NCBI RefSeq assembly: GCF_003431975.1
Contig: NZ_CP027116.1
Location: 2,852,001 to 2,916,000 of the forward strand
Length of the DNA: 64,000 nt
Origin: Bacillus pumilus
Lineage (GTDB): Bacteria; Bacillota; Bacilli; Bacillales; Bacillaceae
Reading direction: 5' to 3'
The notes beneath the pieces were generated by a model that saw nothing but the letters and a program-made list of their open reading frames with translations, was not told where the DNA came from and did not search any database. Positions 19,360 through 28,331 of the stretch are shown one piece after another; the first letter of the stretch is position 1; each line of letters starts with the position of its first letter. Position numbers and translations under genes: made by a program.

Positions 19360-20658
19360 ATGTTTCAGTTAAAAGAAAACCAAACCAACATAAAGAAAGA
19401 AATAATCGCTGGTATGACGACATTCTTTACTATGGTATATATTGTTGCCGTCAACCCAGGAATTCTTTCAAAAGCAGGCATTCCTTTTGACCAAGTCTTC
19501 ACTGCAACAATCATCGCTGCTGTCGTCGGTACGCTTTGGATGGCACTGTTTGCAAACTATCCAATTGCTATCGCACCAGGCATGGGGCTGAATGTCTATT
19601 TCACCTTTACGGTTGTCGGTGGAGGCGGCATCAGCTACCACACAGCGTTTAGTGCGGTTTTTGTTGCTGGTATACTCTTTGTTATTTTATCGTTAACATC
19701 CCTTAGAAAACAACTGATTCAAGCCATTCCAGACAATTTAAAATACGGCATTACAGCAGGAATCGGACTTTTCATTGCATTCATCGGTCTTCGGCAGTCT
19801 GGGATTATCGCGGCTGACCCGGAAAATCTAGTGAAACTTGGCAATTTAAGCTCACCTGTTGTCGTTTTAACCCTTGTCGGTTTAATGATCTCTGTTATTT
19901 TAATGGTTCTTCAAATAAATGGTGCACTGTTCATCGGCATGTTAGCGACGACACTGATTGCACTCGTAACAGGTCAACTTCATTTCCCTAAAATGCTGGT
20001 GGACCTCCCTGCACTACCAGAAGGAATGCTGATCACAAATCCAATCGCTGCGTTTGGCGATGTATTCTCTCATCATTTGTATGCTGTCGTCTTTTCCTTC
20101 TTACTAGTGACAATTTTTGATACAACGGGCACAATGATCGGAGTGGCTGAACAAGCAGGTATTATGAAAAAAGGTCAACTGCCAAAGGTACGCAGAGCCC
20201 TGCTCGCTGACTCTGCTGCAACGACAGTTGGCTCTATGTTTGGAACAAGCCCTACAACAGCTTATATCGAATCATCGTCTGGAGTTGCTGCTGGTGGAAG
20301 AACTGGACTCACTTCTTTAACGGTCGCTGCACTGTTTATTGTGGCATTGTTTTTCGGACCGCTCGTTCAAGCCATTTCTTCTTTACCATCTATCACATCA
20401 CCTGTTTTAATCATTGTCGGCTGCTTGATGATGAACTCTGTGTCACGCATTCGCTGGAATGAGCTAGACGAAGCATTTCCTGCATTTCTTGTGATTCTTT
20501 CCATGCCGCTGACATCTAGTATTTCTACAGGGATTTCACTTGGATTTATTTCATATCCACTTGTGAAATTGGCGAAAGGAAAATGGAAAGAAGTACACAT
20601 TCTTGTCCTCATCTTTGCGATTTTATTTTTCATACAGCTCTTTTTCTTAGAAGGATAA
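19360..20658 (+). CDS. pbuO: Guanine/hypoxanthine permease PbuO
   Basis: PbuO (YtiP) imports guanine and hypoxanthine for purine salvage. This integral membrane protein of 432 residues has 12 or more hydrophobic segments and belongs to the AzgA-like branch of the NCS2 superfamily. Typical motifs are GMTTFFTMVYIVAVNP near the N-terminus, IAPGMGLNVYFTF near residue 75, FDTTGTMIGVAEQAG and GTSPTTAYIESSSGVAAGG. The start is ATG 19360 with GGAGG at 19350-19354, next to the PurBox-like sequence. Confidence 0.93.
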   Translation: MFQLKENQTNIKKEIIAGMTTFFTMVYIVAVNPGILSKAGIPFDQVFTATIIAAVVGTLWMALFANYPIAIAPGMGLNVYFTFTVVGGGGISYHTAFSAVFVAGILFVILSLTSLRKQLIQAIPDNLKYGITAGIGLFIAFIGLRQSGIIAADPENLVKLGNLSSPVVVLTLVGLMISVILMVLQINGALFIGMLATTLIALVTGQLHFPKMLVDLPALPEGMLITNPIAAFGDVFSHHLYAVVFSFLLVTIFDTTGTMIGVAEQAGIMKKGQLPKVRRALLADSAATTVGSMFGTSPTTAYIESSSGVAAGGRTGLTSLTVAALFIVALFFGPLVQAISSLPSITSPVLIIVGCLMMNSVSRIRWNELDEAFPAFLVILSMPLTSSISTGISLGFISYPLVKLAKGKWKEVHILVLIFAILFFIQLFFLEG

Positions 20659-20671
20659 CGAAAACAAATCA

Positions 20672-20702
20672 GGCACATTCTAACTACGGATGTGTCTTTT
20701 TG
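20672..20702 (+). terminator. Terminator after pbuO
   Basis: The stem GGCACATTC / GGATGTGTC (9 bp with two wobble pairs) and a 7-nt loop are followed by a T5 run. Confidence 0.65.
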
Positions 20703-21028
20703 ACATCATAGAATTTTTTATTTTGTAAATTTCTGTGTTTATTTTTTAGACATTTAAACGTGACAGCATTCTTCATACCCCTTACGCCTATTGGGTTGTA
20801 ACCGGATTCAAAACATGTTATATACCATATTTGGATTCATGAAGACAAGTTAAAGAACACGTAAAGTTGACTTTTTGGTGGAATTAGATGCATAATAACG
20901 TGTATAATAGAATAAAACATTAAGAAACACGAACATTTACCATTGTTGCATGTCCTTATTTCGCAGTTTTAGTGTAGTAAGTTGTGGTTAGTCAAGTCCA
21001 TCCGATCTTATTGATAGGGAGTGGTTTT
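20703..21028 (+). other. Long noncoding leader region before ytzE
   Basis: This 326-bp AT-rich gap holds no credible gene. Two promoter-like pairs can be read: TTGTAA (20796-20801) with TATATA (20819-20824) after 17 nt, and TTGACT (20867-20872) with CATAAT (20891-20896) after 18 nt. A further TATAAT lies at 20903-20908 without a matching -35. Transcripts would carry a leader of roughly 100-200 nt. No hairpin attenuator is evident. Confidence 0.4.
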
Positions 21029-21250
21029 TTGAAACCTTCAACAAACCGTATGATGACTCGAATTAAATCAGTCTATATGTTCATTCAAGAGAAAGGTCTT
21101 GTGACGACACAAGAGCTGGTTGATGAATTCGGGATCACACCTAGAACCATTCAAAGAGACTTAAACGTGCTTGCCTATAACGATCTCGTTCATAGTCCAA
21201 GCAGAGGCAAATGGGAAACAACGAGAAAAAAAGTAAAAATATCATCTTAA
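21029..21250 (+). CDS. ytzE: Small DeoR-type HTH protein YtzE
   Basis: The 73-residue protein is essentially one DeoR-type winged helix-turn-helix (RIKSVYMFIQEKGLVTTQ, then EFGITPRTIQRDLNVLAYN). It lacks the sugar-phosphate-binding domain of full DeoR regulators, so it is a stand-alone DNA-binding domain. Targets are unknown. The start is TTG 21029, after GGGAGTGG; a GTG 15 codons earlier is in frame but has no ribosome binding site. Confidence 0.87.
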   Translation: MKPSTNRMMTRIKSVYMFIQEKGLVTTQELVDEFGITPRTIQRDLNVLAYNDLVHSPSRGKWETTRKKVKISS

Positions 21251-21275
21251 GCGTATAATGAATGTCCATATAACA

Positions 21276-21305
21276 AAAAGAACCGGCGATATGCCGGTTC
21301 TTTTC
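21276..21305. terminator. Bidirectional terminator, ytzE/rsuA
   Basis: The stem AAAAGAACCGGC / GCCGGTTCTTTT with a 5-nt loop lies between converging genes. Confidence 0.88.
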
Positions 21306-21318
21306 TTTTGTTTTATTT

Positions 21319-22035
21319 TTATGGTCGATTGATTAAGCTGTCTAATTCTTCATCCGTCAATTCACGGTACTCTCCTGGCGCTAGATCTTCATCTAAAGAG
21401 ACAGCTCCCATTGAGAGCCTTTTTAAAAAGATGACTTCATTTCCCACTGCTTGTGCCATCAGCTTCACTTGATGGTACTTTCCTTCAGTGATCGTTAAAC
21501 GGATGCGTGCATCTTCGTTTTCGTTCGCATCTACTTCAACTTTTGCCGGCTTCGTGCGGTAATCATCTAAAATAACAACACCCTCTTCAAGGCGCTTGAT
21601 GTCTTGATCTCCTAATGGATATTTCAAATGAACTTCGTACGTTTTTGGCACATGCTTCTTTGGAGAAAGTAATTGATGAGCAAGCTGTCCATCATTTGTA
21701 AGGAGGAGGAGACCGACTGTATCCTTATCTAGTCTCCCTACAGGGAATGGCTCCCTTGCGATATCCTCCGGTTCGAGTAAATCGACGACCGTTTCATCCC
21801 GCAGATCTTCAGTTGCTGAGATGACGCCATCTGGCTTGTTCATCATTAAGTAAATGAATTCTTTATACTCTACACGCTCCCCGTGTACGAGCACTTCATC
21901 ATTCGATGGATCAACATGATCTTTCACCTGCTTCGCCTCTTCTCCATTCACTGTGACCGCCCGCGCTTTAACCAGCTTCTTCACATCTTTTCTTGAACCA
22001 AATCCGCTGCTAGCAAGCAATTTATCAAGCCTCAT
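21319..22035 (-). CDS. rsuA: 16S rRNA pseudouridine synthase RsuA
   Basis: This 238-residue small-subunit rRNA pseudouridine synthase of the RsuA family has an N-terminal S4 RNA-binding domain (MRLDKLLASSGFGSRKDVKK). The catalytic domain carries the Asp motif PVGRLDKDTVGLLLLTNDG near residue 100. By family it modifies U516-equivalent in 16S rRNA. It lies 16 bp after murJ in the same direction, so cotranscription is likely. Confidence 0.93.
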   Translation of the reverse strand: MRLDKLLASSGFGSRKDVKKLVKARAVTVNGEEAKQVKDHVDPSNDEVLVHGERVEYKEFIYLMMNKPDGVISATEDLRDETVVDLLEPEDIAREPFPVGRLDKDTVGLLLLTNDGQLAHQLLSPKKHVPKTYEVHLKYPLGDQDIKRLEEGVVILDDYRTKPAKVEVDANENEDARIRLTITEGKYHQVKLMAQAVGNEVIFLKRLSMGAVSLDEDLAPGEYRELTDEELDSLINRP

Positions 22036-22051
22036 GAATATCCACCTCTTC

Positions 22052-23674
22052 TTAACCCTTTTTTCTTAAAAATCTCGGCATACGGCTGCCAAGTACACGC
22101 TCTAGTAACCCTACCTTATAAGACAAGAACAGATACACACCGCCGCCAGTGATCATTGAAATCAAAATGACGATACCTGCTTGTACAATTCCGCCTTCGT
22201 ACGAAATCACGTGGCTCACAAGTTGACATGTCACATACGCCACAACAGCCATGATTGCTGTTAAAATCCCAATGAGAATAAATCGTTTAAAAATCCTGCG
22301 GAACGAATAGCCGGCATGACGCTTAATCATGATAAACATATACAAGATGGACGCGCTATAGCCTAGAGCAGTTGCAAGCACAGAACCATTTCCTTGCAGC
22401 CAGCTGATCAGCGGGATGTTTAGAGCCGTTTTAATGATAATTCCTAACAATAGACTGACAATGGCAAATTTTTGTTTGTTAATTCCCTGCAAAATTGCTG
22501 CATTGATGGTAAATAAGGAAAACAACAACGCAACAGGTGCATACCAGAACAAAATAGAAGTTCCAATCTCAGGATGAACAGACGGATAGAAAAACCAATA
22601 AACCGGTCCAGCCAATGCTGAGATACCAAATGAAGCAGGCAGTACGAAAAATAAAACACCTTGCATCGTCTGGTCAATTTGTCTATTTAATAATTTAAAA
22701 TTTCGTGATGTAAAAGATTCTGTAATTGTTGGAATTAATGTTAAACCAAATGCCGTTGCTAATGATACTGGAATCATGACTAGCTTAGGTAAATATAAAG
22801 TAACTATAGAAAGGACTGCAGTACTTATATCTTTAAAACCAGCATTAATCATTGCTTTATTAATAGTATTGGTATCAATGTATGAGTATAGAGGAATAGC
22901 TAATCCAACAAAAACATATGGACCAGCATAACTAAATAGCTCAATAAAGATTTTTTTATATGAAAGACCTAAATTGGGTCCCGAATTAGGCTGCATTGCA
23001 AGTAATTTATCTTTACGTTTAATCCAGTATACATATAATGTGAATAAACCTCCAAAAGAACCAATAAGAGCAGCAAAAGTAGCATATCCTACTGCGATGA
23101 CAAGACCTCCATTAAGTACCTTTAAAATGACATAGGTTGCAGTCAATAAGAAGATAATTCGGACTATCTGTTCAACAACTTGTGAGACTGCTGTCGGCCC
23201 CATCATTTGATGCCCTTGGAAAAATCCACGGACAAGGCCCATAATCGGTACTACTAAGAGAGCCAAACTCACCATTCTAATTACATATGTAACTTGTTCA
23301 ACTGTTAGCCCACCGGTTTCGGAGGATCCTCCCAGCTGTATTTCAGCAAAAATCGGTGCTGATAAATATAAAATACTAAAAGCAACTATACCCGAAACAA
23401 GCATAACGGACATACCGGCTCTAAACATTTTTCGTGTTGTCTCAAAGTCACCAATTGCATTATATTTAGATACAAACTTAGATACTGCTGCAGGAAAACC
23501 TAAAGTAGCAATACTAATGAAAATTGTAAATTGGTTGTATCCATATTGGAATAGCGCTCCACCAGTAGCTCCAACCATCGCGCTAAATGGAATTAAATAA
23601 ATCATACCAAGAATACGAGACAGATAAGTCCCTATCGTTAAAACCAACGTACCACGAAGCAGTTTATTAGACAT
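22052..23674 (-). CDS. murJ: Lipid II flippase MurJ (YtgP)
   Basis: This MOP-superfamily membrane protein of 540 residues has 14 expected helices. YtgP of B. subtilis was identified as MurJ, which moves lipid II across the membrane for peptidoglycan synthesis. Recognisable segments are the N-terminal TIGTYLSRILGMIYL, VRGFFQGHQMMGPTAVSQV and IPVSLATAFGLTLIPTI. The start is ATG 23672-23674 (MSNKLLRGT), with GGTGAT upstream; the five-codon extension has no signal. Base composition is uneven: hand counts give about 33% GC for 22741-23040 against 43-48% near the 3' end. Confidence 0.9.
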   Translation of the reverse strand: MSNKLLRGTLVLTIGTYLSRILGMIYLIPFSAMVGATGGALFQYGYNQFTIFISIATLGFPAAVSKFVSKYNAIGDFETTRKMFRAGMSVMLVSGIVAFSILYLSAPIFAEIQLGGSSETGGLTVEQVTYVIRMVSLALLVVPIMGLVRGFFQGHQMMGPTAVSQVVEQIVRIIFLLTATYVILKVLNGGLVIAVGYATFAALIGSFGGLFTLYVYWIKRKDKLLAMQPNSGPNLGLSYKKIFIELFSYAGPYVFVGLAIPLYSYIDTNTINKAMINAGFKDISTAVLSIVTLYLPKLVMIPVSLATAFGLTLIPTITESFTSRNFKLLNRQIDQTMQGVLFFVLPASFGISALAGPVYWFFYPSVHPEIGTSILFWYAPVALLFSLFTINAAILQGINKQKFAIVSLLLGIIIKTALNIPLISWLQGNGSVLATALGYSASILYMFIMIKRHAGYSFRRIFKRFILIGILTAIMAVVAYVTCQLVSHVISYEGGIVQAGIVILISMITGGGVYLFLSYKVGLLERVLGSRMPRFLRKKG

Positions 23675-23849
23675 GCGCTTAATCACCATTTTTCTAATGA
23701 ATATTCAACTTAACTATTTTACCACATCATTTCAACGCACAGGTAACAAATCCAATACAGAAGTCACAAAACCAATCAATTCATATTTCAGCCTTCCCCG
23801 ATCTTCGTTATAATAGAGAAATGACTGAAAGTAGAAAGAGGAATGTAAC

Positions 23850-25121
23850 ATGAAACATTATGATGTCATTGTCATTGGCGGTGGACCTTCTGGACTGATG
23901 GCCGCGATTGCATCAGCAGAGCACGGTGCGACTGTTCTGTTAATTGACAAAGGAAACAAACTTGGCAGAAAGCTCGCCATTTCTGGCGGTGGACGCTGTA
24001 ACGTCACCAATCGCCTTCCAGTAGAAGAAATCATCAAGCATATTCCCGGAAACGGCCGTTTTCTATATAGTGCATTTTCTGAGTTCAATAACGAGGATAT
24101 TATTGTTTTTTTTGAAAACCTTGGCATTGAACTTAAAGAAGAAGACCATGGACGTATGTTCCCTGTCTCAAACAAAGCACAATCTGTTGTGGATGCCCTT
24201 TTAGACAGGCTCCGCAACCTCAATGTGACCATTCGAACGAATGAGAAGATTAAAACAGTTCTGTATCAAGACGGACAAGCAGCAGGAATTGTTACAAATA
24301 ATGATGAAAAAATTTCAAGTCACGCTGTCGTGATTGCTGTTGGCGGAAAAAGTGTGCCGCATACCGGTTCCACTGGTGACGGCTATGCATGGGCAGAGGC
24401 CGCTGGTCATACGATTACAGAGCTTTTCCCAACAGAAGTACCAGTCACATCAGATGAGCGCTTTATTAAAGAAAAAGTGCTGCAAGGACTTTCTTTAAGA
24501 AGTGTGGCGGTGAGTGTCTTAAATAAAAAAGGAAAACCCGTTGTCACACATGTCATGGATATGATCTTTACACACTTTGGCTTATCAGGCCCTGCTGTTC
24601 TTAGATGTAGCGGATTTGTTGTGAAAGAATTGAAAAAGCAGCAGACCGTTCGTCTACAAATAGATTTATATCCGAAGCTCAATGACGAGGAGCTGTTCCA
24701 AAAGCTTCATCGAGACCTAAAAGAGGAACCAAAAAAGGCCATTAAAAATGTTCTGAAGTCTTGGATGCAAGAACGCTATTTATTGTTTTTGTTAGAGAAA
24801 AATGGCATTGATCCTCAAGACACTTTTTCTGGTCTTGCTAAGGATAAACTGCGCGCATTCGCCCATGATTGCAAACATTTCATCGTTCATGCGAACGGTA
24901 CGCTCTCTTTGGACAAAGCATTTGTCACAGGAGGCGGCGTATCTGTGAAAGAAATCGAACCGAAGAAGATGGCATCTAAAAAAATGCCCGGTCTTTATTT
25001 CTGCGGAGAAATCCTAGACATTCATGGTTATACAGGCGGATACAATATTACGTCAGCACTTGTCACAGGCAGACTTGCCGGCATGAATGCTGCACTAGAA
25101 GCAAAGGAGAGATTTTCATGA
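23850..25121 (+). CDS. ytfP: HI0933-family FAD/NAD(P) oxidoreductase YtfP
   Basis: The flavoprotein of 423 residues belongs to the HI0933/BaiN-like family. The N-terminal dinucleotide motif [15 protein letters not shown] and the flavin segment [20 protein letters not shown] are complete, as is the C-terminal [19 protein letters not shown] that closes the FAD site. Its physiological substrate is unknown. The gene ends in ATGA, its stop overlapping the start of the next small gene, so the two are translationally coupled. Confidence 0.9.
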   Translation: MKHYDVIVIGGGPSGLMAAIASAEHGATVLLIDKGNKLGRKLAISGGGRCNVTNRLPVEEIIKHIPGNGRFLYSAFSEFNNEDIIVFFENLGIELKEEDHGRMFPVSNKAQSVVDALLDRLRNLNVTIRTNEKIKTVLYQDGQAAGIVTNNDEKISSHAVVIAVGGKSVPHTGSTGDGYAWAEAAGHTITELFPTEVPVTSDERFIKEKVLQGLSLRSVAVSVLNKKGKPVVTHVMDMIFTHFGLSGPAVLRCSGFVVKELKKQQTVRLQIDLYPKLNDEELFQKLHRDLKEEPKKAIKNVLKSWMQERYLLFLLEKNGIDPQDTFSGLAKDKLRAFAHDCKHFIVHANGTLSLDKAFVTGGGVSVKEIEPKKMASKKMPGLYFCGEILDIHGYTGGYNITSALVTGRLAGMNAALEAKERFS

Positions 25122-25315
25122 TAAGACGTGCACTTCCGATTATCCTAGCGGTTGTGATTAGTTTGACTGCCGCTGTTTTCTTAAAACTGTCCATTACACC
25201 GTTAAAAGTCGCTATTGTTTTAGCCTTTACTATTTTCGCTGTTTGCTTAAAAGAATATGTCTATCGCCTTCGCAAACGAATAGAAGAGAAATCATCTTCA
25301 CACATCGATGGTTGA
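25118..25315 (+). CDS. Small two-helix membrane protein
   Basis: This 65-residue protein has two hydrophobic segments (about residues 6-24 and 29-45) and a basic, charged tail ([12 protein letters not shown]). No family is recognised. It overlaps the ytfP stop by 4 nt (ATGA), and a terminator follows, so it is the second gene of a ytfP operon. Confidence 0.7.
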   Translation: MIRRALPIILAVVISLTAAVFLKLSITPLKVAIVLAFTIFAVCLKEYVYRLRKRIEEKSSSHIDG

Positions 25316-25346
25316 TAAATGGAAGGGAAACGTGTTAGGGTAAAGT

Positions 25347-25377
25347 AGAGGTCGAGTGAGAAACTCGACTCTTTTTG
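25347..25377 (+). terminator. Terminator after the ytfP operon
   Basis: The stem AGGTCGAGT / ACTCGACT with loop GAGAA is followed by CTTTTTG. Confidence 0.82.
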
Positions 25378-25402
25378 TTTGAAAATAGTTGAGATAGGGG
25401 AA
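25377..25402 (+). promoter_or_regulatory. Possible SigB promoter of opuD
   Basis: GTTTGA (25377-25382) and GGGGAA (25397-25402) are 14 nt apart, near the SigB consensus GTTTAA-N12-15-GGGWAW. B. subtilis opuD is reported to be under SigB control, which makes this plausible. A SigA promoter was not clearly seen. Confidence 0.42.
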
Positions 25403-25455
25403 AGTAAACAAAATCCTCTGCTTAAACGTGTAGAACAACAGGAGAGTGAGATGGT

Positions 25456-26988
25456 GTGAAAAACGTATCAAGTGTATTTTGGATTGTGATTGCGATCACA
25501 TTTGTTGCCGTGATGTGGGGAGCTTTTTCTCCAGAAACATTGCAAAATGTCACAGATCAGATTCAAACTTACATTACAAACGACTTTGGCTGGTATTATT
25601 TGTTGGTGATTTCACTGCTTGTCGGCTTTTGTCTATTCTTCATTTTTAGTCCAATCGGAAAAATTACGTTAGGAAAACCAGGCGAAGAGCCTGAATTCGG
25701 CCTTTTTTCTTGGTTTGCGATGCTATTTAGTGCCGGTATGGGGATTGGTCTTGTCTTTTATGGGGCCGCTGAACCGATCAGTCACTACGCAATTCAATCA
25801 CCAACTGGTGAGACTGAATCTGCACAAGCTTTCCGCGATTCCCTTCGTTATACCTTTTTCCACTGGGGACTTCATGCATGGGCCATTTATGCGATTGTCG
25901 CACTTTGTATCGCTTACTTTAAATTTAGAAAAGATGCGCCTGGATTAATTAGTTCCACCTTATACCCAGTATTCGGAAATAAAATTCATGGATGGATTGG
26001 AAAAACGATCGATTGTATCGCAGTATTTGCAACAGTAGTTGGCGTAGCCACAAGTTTAGGACTAGGTGCCGCACAAATTAATGGAGGATTAACCTATTTG
26101 TTTGGCATTCCAAATAACTTCCTGACTCAGCTCGCCATTATTACAATTGTCACGGTTATGTTCCTCATCTCTTCATGGAGCGGAATTGGTAAAGGTATTA
26201 AATATTTAAGTAATTCTAATATGATATTTGCTGCTTTACTCATGATCTTTTTACTCTTTGCTGGACCAACTGTTTATATTTTAAATTCATTTACAGACTC
26301 AATCGGACAATACTTATCGAATATTGTTCAAATGAGCTTTAGATTATCACCAAATGATCCAGAAAAGAGAGAATGGATTAATGGTTGGACAATCTTCTAT
26401 TGGGCATGGTGGATTTCTTGGTCCCCATTCGTCGGCATTTTTATTGCGAGAGTTTCGCGCGGAAGAACCATTCGAGAGTTTTTAATTGGTGTATTAGTTG
26501 CCCCTTCAATCCTCGTTTTCCTATGGTTCTCTATCTTCGGAGTATCAGCTATGGATTTACAACAAAAAAATATTATAGATGTAGCTGGTATGCCGACTGA
26601 AACGATGTTATTTGGTGTATTAAATCAATACCCGCTCGCCATGATTACGTCGATTTTGGCACTTATTTTAATTGCTGTATTCTTTATCACATCAGCAGAT
26701 TCAGCCACATTTGTTTTAGGAATGCAGACAACCTATGGCTCATTAAACCCTGCAAATAGTGTAAAGATCAGCTGGGGTATCATCCAATCAGCTGTTGCGG
26801 CCGTGCTATTATTTTCAGGCGGACTTCAAGCCTTGCAAAATACAGCAAAACTCGCCGCCTTGCCGTTCTCCATTGTCATTATATTGATGGTTGTGTCACT
26901 GTATAAATCATTAAATGATGAACGAAGGGCAATCAAGCAAGCCAACAAAATCAATAAACCAAGAAGCCCAAGAGTCAAAAAAGCATAA
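25456..26988 (+). CDS. opuD: Glycine betaine transporter OpuD (BCCT family)
   Basis: OpuD is a sodium-coupled secondary transporter that takes up glycine betaine as an osmoprotectant. The 510-residue protein has about 12 membrane helices. It carries the BCCT glycine motif [14 protein letters not shown] near residue 95, the aromatic [12 protein letters not shown] segment and [19 protein letters not shown], the substrate Trp box near residue 315. A hydrophilic basic C-terminus may sense osmotic state. The start is GTG 25456 after GGAGAGTG. Segment 26221-26400 is about 32% GC by hand count against 48-50% in flanks. Confidence 0.94.
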   Translation: MKNVSSVFWIVIAITFVAVMWGAFSPETLQNVTDQIQTYITNDFGWYYLLVISLLVGFCLFFIFSPIGKITLGKPGEEPEFGLFSWFAMLFSAGMGIGLVFYGAAEPISHYAIQSPTGETESAQAFRDSLRYTFFHWGLHAWAIYAIVALCIAYFKFRKDAPGLISSTLYPVFGNKIHGWIGKTIDCIAVFATVVGVATSLGLGAAQINGGLTYLFGIPNNFLTQLAIITIVTVMFLISSWSGIGKGIKYLSNSNMIFAALLMIFLLFAGPTVYILNSFTDSIGQYLSNIVQMSFRLSPNDPEKREWINGWTIFYWAWWISWSPFVGIFIARVSRGRTIREFLIGVLVAPSILVFLWFSIFGVSAMDLQQKNIIDVAGMPTETMLFGVLNQYPLAMITSILALILIAVFFITSADSATFVLGMQTTYGSLNPANSVKISWGIIQSAVAAVLLFSGGLQALQNTAKLAALPFSIVIILMVVSLYKSLNDERRAIKQANKINKPRSPRVKKA

Positions 26989-26998
26989 AAGCTGTATG

Positions 26999-27032
26999 AA
27001 AAAAGCCGTTCCTCATGTGAACGGCTTTTTTC
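26999..27032 (+). terminator. Terminator after opuD
   Basis: The stem AAAAAGCCGTTC / GAACGGCTTTTT with a 7-nt loop is followed by a T-run. Confidence 0.88.
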
Positions 27033-27115
27033 TATACAAACAATTTAAGATTGTCATGCACTTCCACATTCCTATAAAATAATTGTATGAAGTGATTCAC
27101 AACATGGAGGTTTAT

Positions 27116-27640
27116 ATGTCGTTACCTACATTCAAGTACAACCCATATCCAGTTTCGTTAAACGTAATAAAAAAAGAGCAGACCATCTGTCCTGTTTGTG
27201 AAAAGAAAAGAGAATATGTGTATCATGGTCCTTTTTATACCGTTGAAAATGTGGAAGGAATTTGCCCTTGGTGTATTAAAGATGGATCGGCCGCTAAAAA
27301 ATACAATGGCTCCTTTCAAGATGATTTAAGTTGTGATGACGTCGATCAAGAGGAATATGTAGATGAACTGATCTTTAGAACGCCTGGTTATCGCGGCTGG
27401 CAGCAGGAATACTGGTTAAGCCATTGCGGAGATTTTTGCGCCATCATCCAGTATGTCGGGTGGAAAGAGATAGCACATTTAGAGGAAGAACTCACAGAAG
27501 ATATCGAAGACATTTGCAGCGGCGGAGCATTAACGAAAGAGAACCTGAAACAATGGCTCGTCAATGATGGCGACTTGCAAGGCTACCTCTTTCAATGTGT
27601 TCACTGCAACAAGCATCGATTATATATTGATGCTTGTTAA
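27116..27640 (+). CDS. CbrC-family (UPF0167) protein
   Basis: This 174-residue protein resembles E. coli CbrC/YieJ (UPF0167), a family of unknown activity once linked to colicin E2 tolerance. It has paired cysteines that could bind metal: CPVCEKKREYVYHGPF near residue 25 and GICPWCIKDGSA near residue 47, plus CVHCNKHRLY at the C-terminus. The start is ATG 27116 with GGAGG 6 nt upstream. It stands alone, between opuD and cse60. I do not recall it here in B. subtilis 168. Confidence 0.78.
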   Translation: MSLPTFKYNPYPVSLNVIKKEQTICPVCEKKREYVYHGPFYTVENVEGICPWCIKDGSAAKKYNGSFQDDLSCDDVDQEEYVDELIFRTPGYRGWQQEYWLSHCGDFCAIIQYVGWKEIAHLEEELTEDIEDICSGGALTKENLKQWLVNDGDLQGYLFQCVHCNKHRLYIDAC

Positions 27641-27645
27641 TCAAA

Positions 27646-27677
27646 GAAAAGGGACCCTTCAAACAGGTCCTTTTTTG
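27646..27677 (+). terminator. Terminator after the CbrC-like gene
   Basis: The stem GGACC / GGTCC, extended by A/T pairs, has a 9-nt loop and is followed by T6; it lies just before the converging cse60 stop. Confidence 0.7.
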
Positions 27678-27681
27678 ACGT

Positions 27682-27864
27682 CTATTTTTTATATAAAATG
27701 AGTGCAGAAAAACAGTAAAGCTGTTCTCCTCCCTGCTCACAGATCACTGCAACATTGTACTTGATGTCAATGATTTGGTCGTCATCCATCCCTTTTAAAA
27801 AAAGATTGATTTCGCTCTGCAAATCTTTTTCATGTTCTTCATCAAATACAGCTACCTTTAGCAC
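27682..27864 (-). CDS. cse60: Sporulation protein Cse60
   Basis: The product is a 60-residue acidic protein (MLKVAVFDEEHEKDLQSEIN at the start) matching Cse60/YteV, a small mother-cell protein made under SigE in B. subtilis. Its role in sporulation is unknown. The start is GTG 27862-27864, preceded by AAGGGAG at 10 nt, which gives exactly the family length of 60. The frame stays open 26 codons further upstream, across the promoter, and that extension is rejected. Confidence 0.78.
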   Translation of the reverse strand: MLKVAVFDEEHEKDLQSEINLFLKGMDDDQIIDIKYNVAVICEQGGEQLYCFSALILYKK

Positions 27865-27894
27865 ATACGCCACTCTCCCTTCTCTCACTACTCT

Positions 27895-27926
27895 ATCTTT
27901 ATGCACATCAGAGCGGGTATATGAAC
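27895..27926 (-). promoter_or_regulatory. Candidate SigE promoter of cse60
   Basis: On the minus strand GTTCATATA (27918-27926) and CATAAAGAT (27895-27903) are spaced about 14 nt apart. They resemble the SigE -35 (ATA) and -10 (CATACAnT) elements. The known SigE dependence of cse60 supports it. Confidence 0.45.
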
Positions 27927-27928
27927 AA

Positions 27929-27962
27929 AAAAAGCCTTTCATCTATGAGATGAAAGGACTTC
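27929..27962 (-). terminator. Terminator after the rhodanese gene
   Basis: On the minus strand CCTTTCATCT / AGATGAAAGG is followed by CTTTTTTTG, directly upstream of the cse60 promoter. Confidence 0.82.
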
Positions 27963-27965
27963 TGT

Positions 27966-28286
27966 TTACAGCTTCGGTTTTGTTTCTCCTGTCCAAGCAA
28001 GCATTCCGCCAACGACATTGGTCGCTTGATAGCCTTGGTCTTCTAGAAAATAGCAGACATTTTCACTACGTTTACCAGAGCGGCAAATAATATAATATTC
28101 CTGTGATTGATCGAATGCATCCAATTTCTCAGGGATATCTCCCATTCGAATGTGGATAGCTTCTGGAATCATTCCTTCCGCTACCTCCTCGTCCTCACGC
28201 ACATCGACAAGCTGAATAGAATCTTCTTGCTCTAGCTTTTGCTTTAATTCTTCTATTGAGATTTCTTTCACTGGCACGACTCTCAT
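27966..28286 (-). CDS. ytwF: Single-domain rhodanese-like protein
   Basis: The 106-residue protein contains one rhodanese domain with active-site cysteine in YIICRSGKRSENVC near residue 68. It is likely a cytoplasmic sulfur carrier or thiosulfate sulfurtransferase. The symbol ytwF is by similarity to the B. subtilis protein and is less certain than the family. The ATG at 28286 sits only 2 nt after AAGGAG; a GTG three codons later has better spacing and may be the true start. Confidence 0.82.
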   Translation of the reverse strand: MRVVPVKEISIEELKQKLEQEDSIQLVDVREDEEVAEGMIPEAIHIRMGDIPEKLDAFDQSQEYYIICRSGKRSENVCYFLEDQGYQATNVVGGMLAWTGETKPKL

Positions 28287-28331
28287 CTCTCCTTTTATTC
28301 ACGGTGACACCATTATAGCAAATGAACCGCA

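Noticed and set aside
27611..27635. Hairpin AAGCATCGATTATATATTGATGCTT at the end of the CbrC-like gene
   Set aside because: AT-rich, without a T-tract, and a proper terminator follows 15 bp later; probably chance or a minor stabilising fold.
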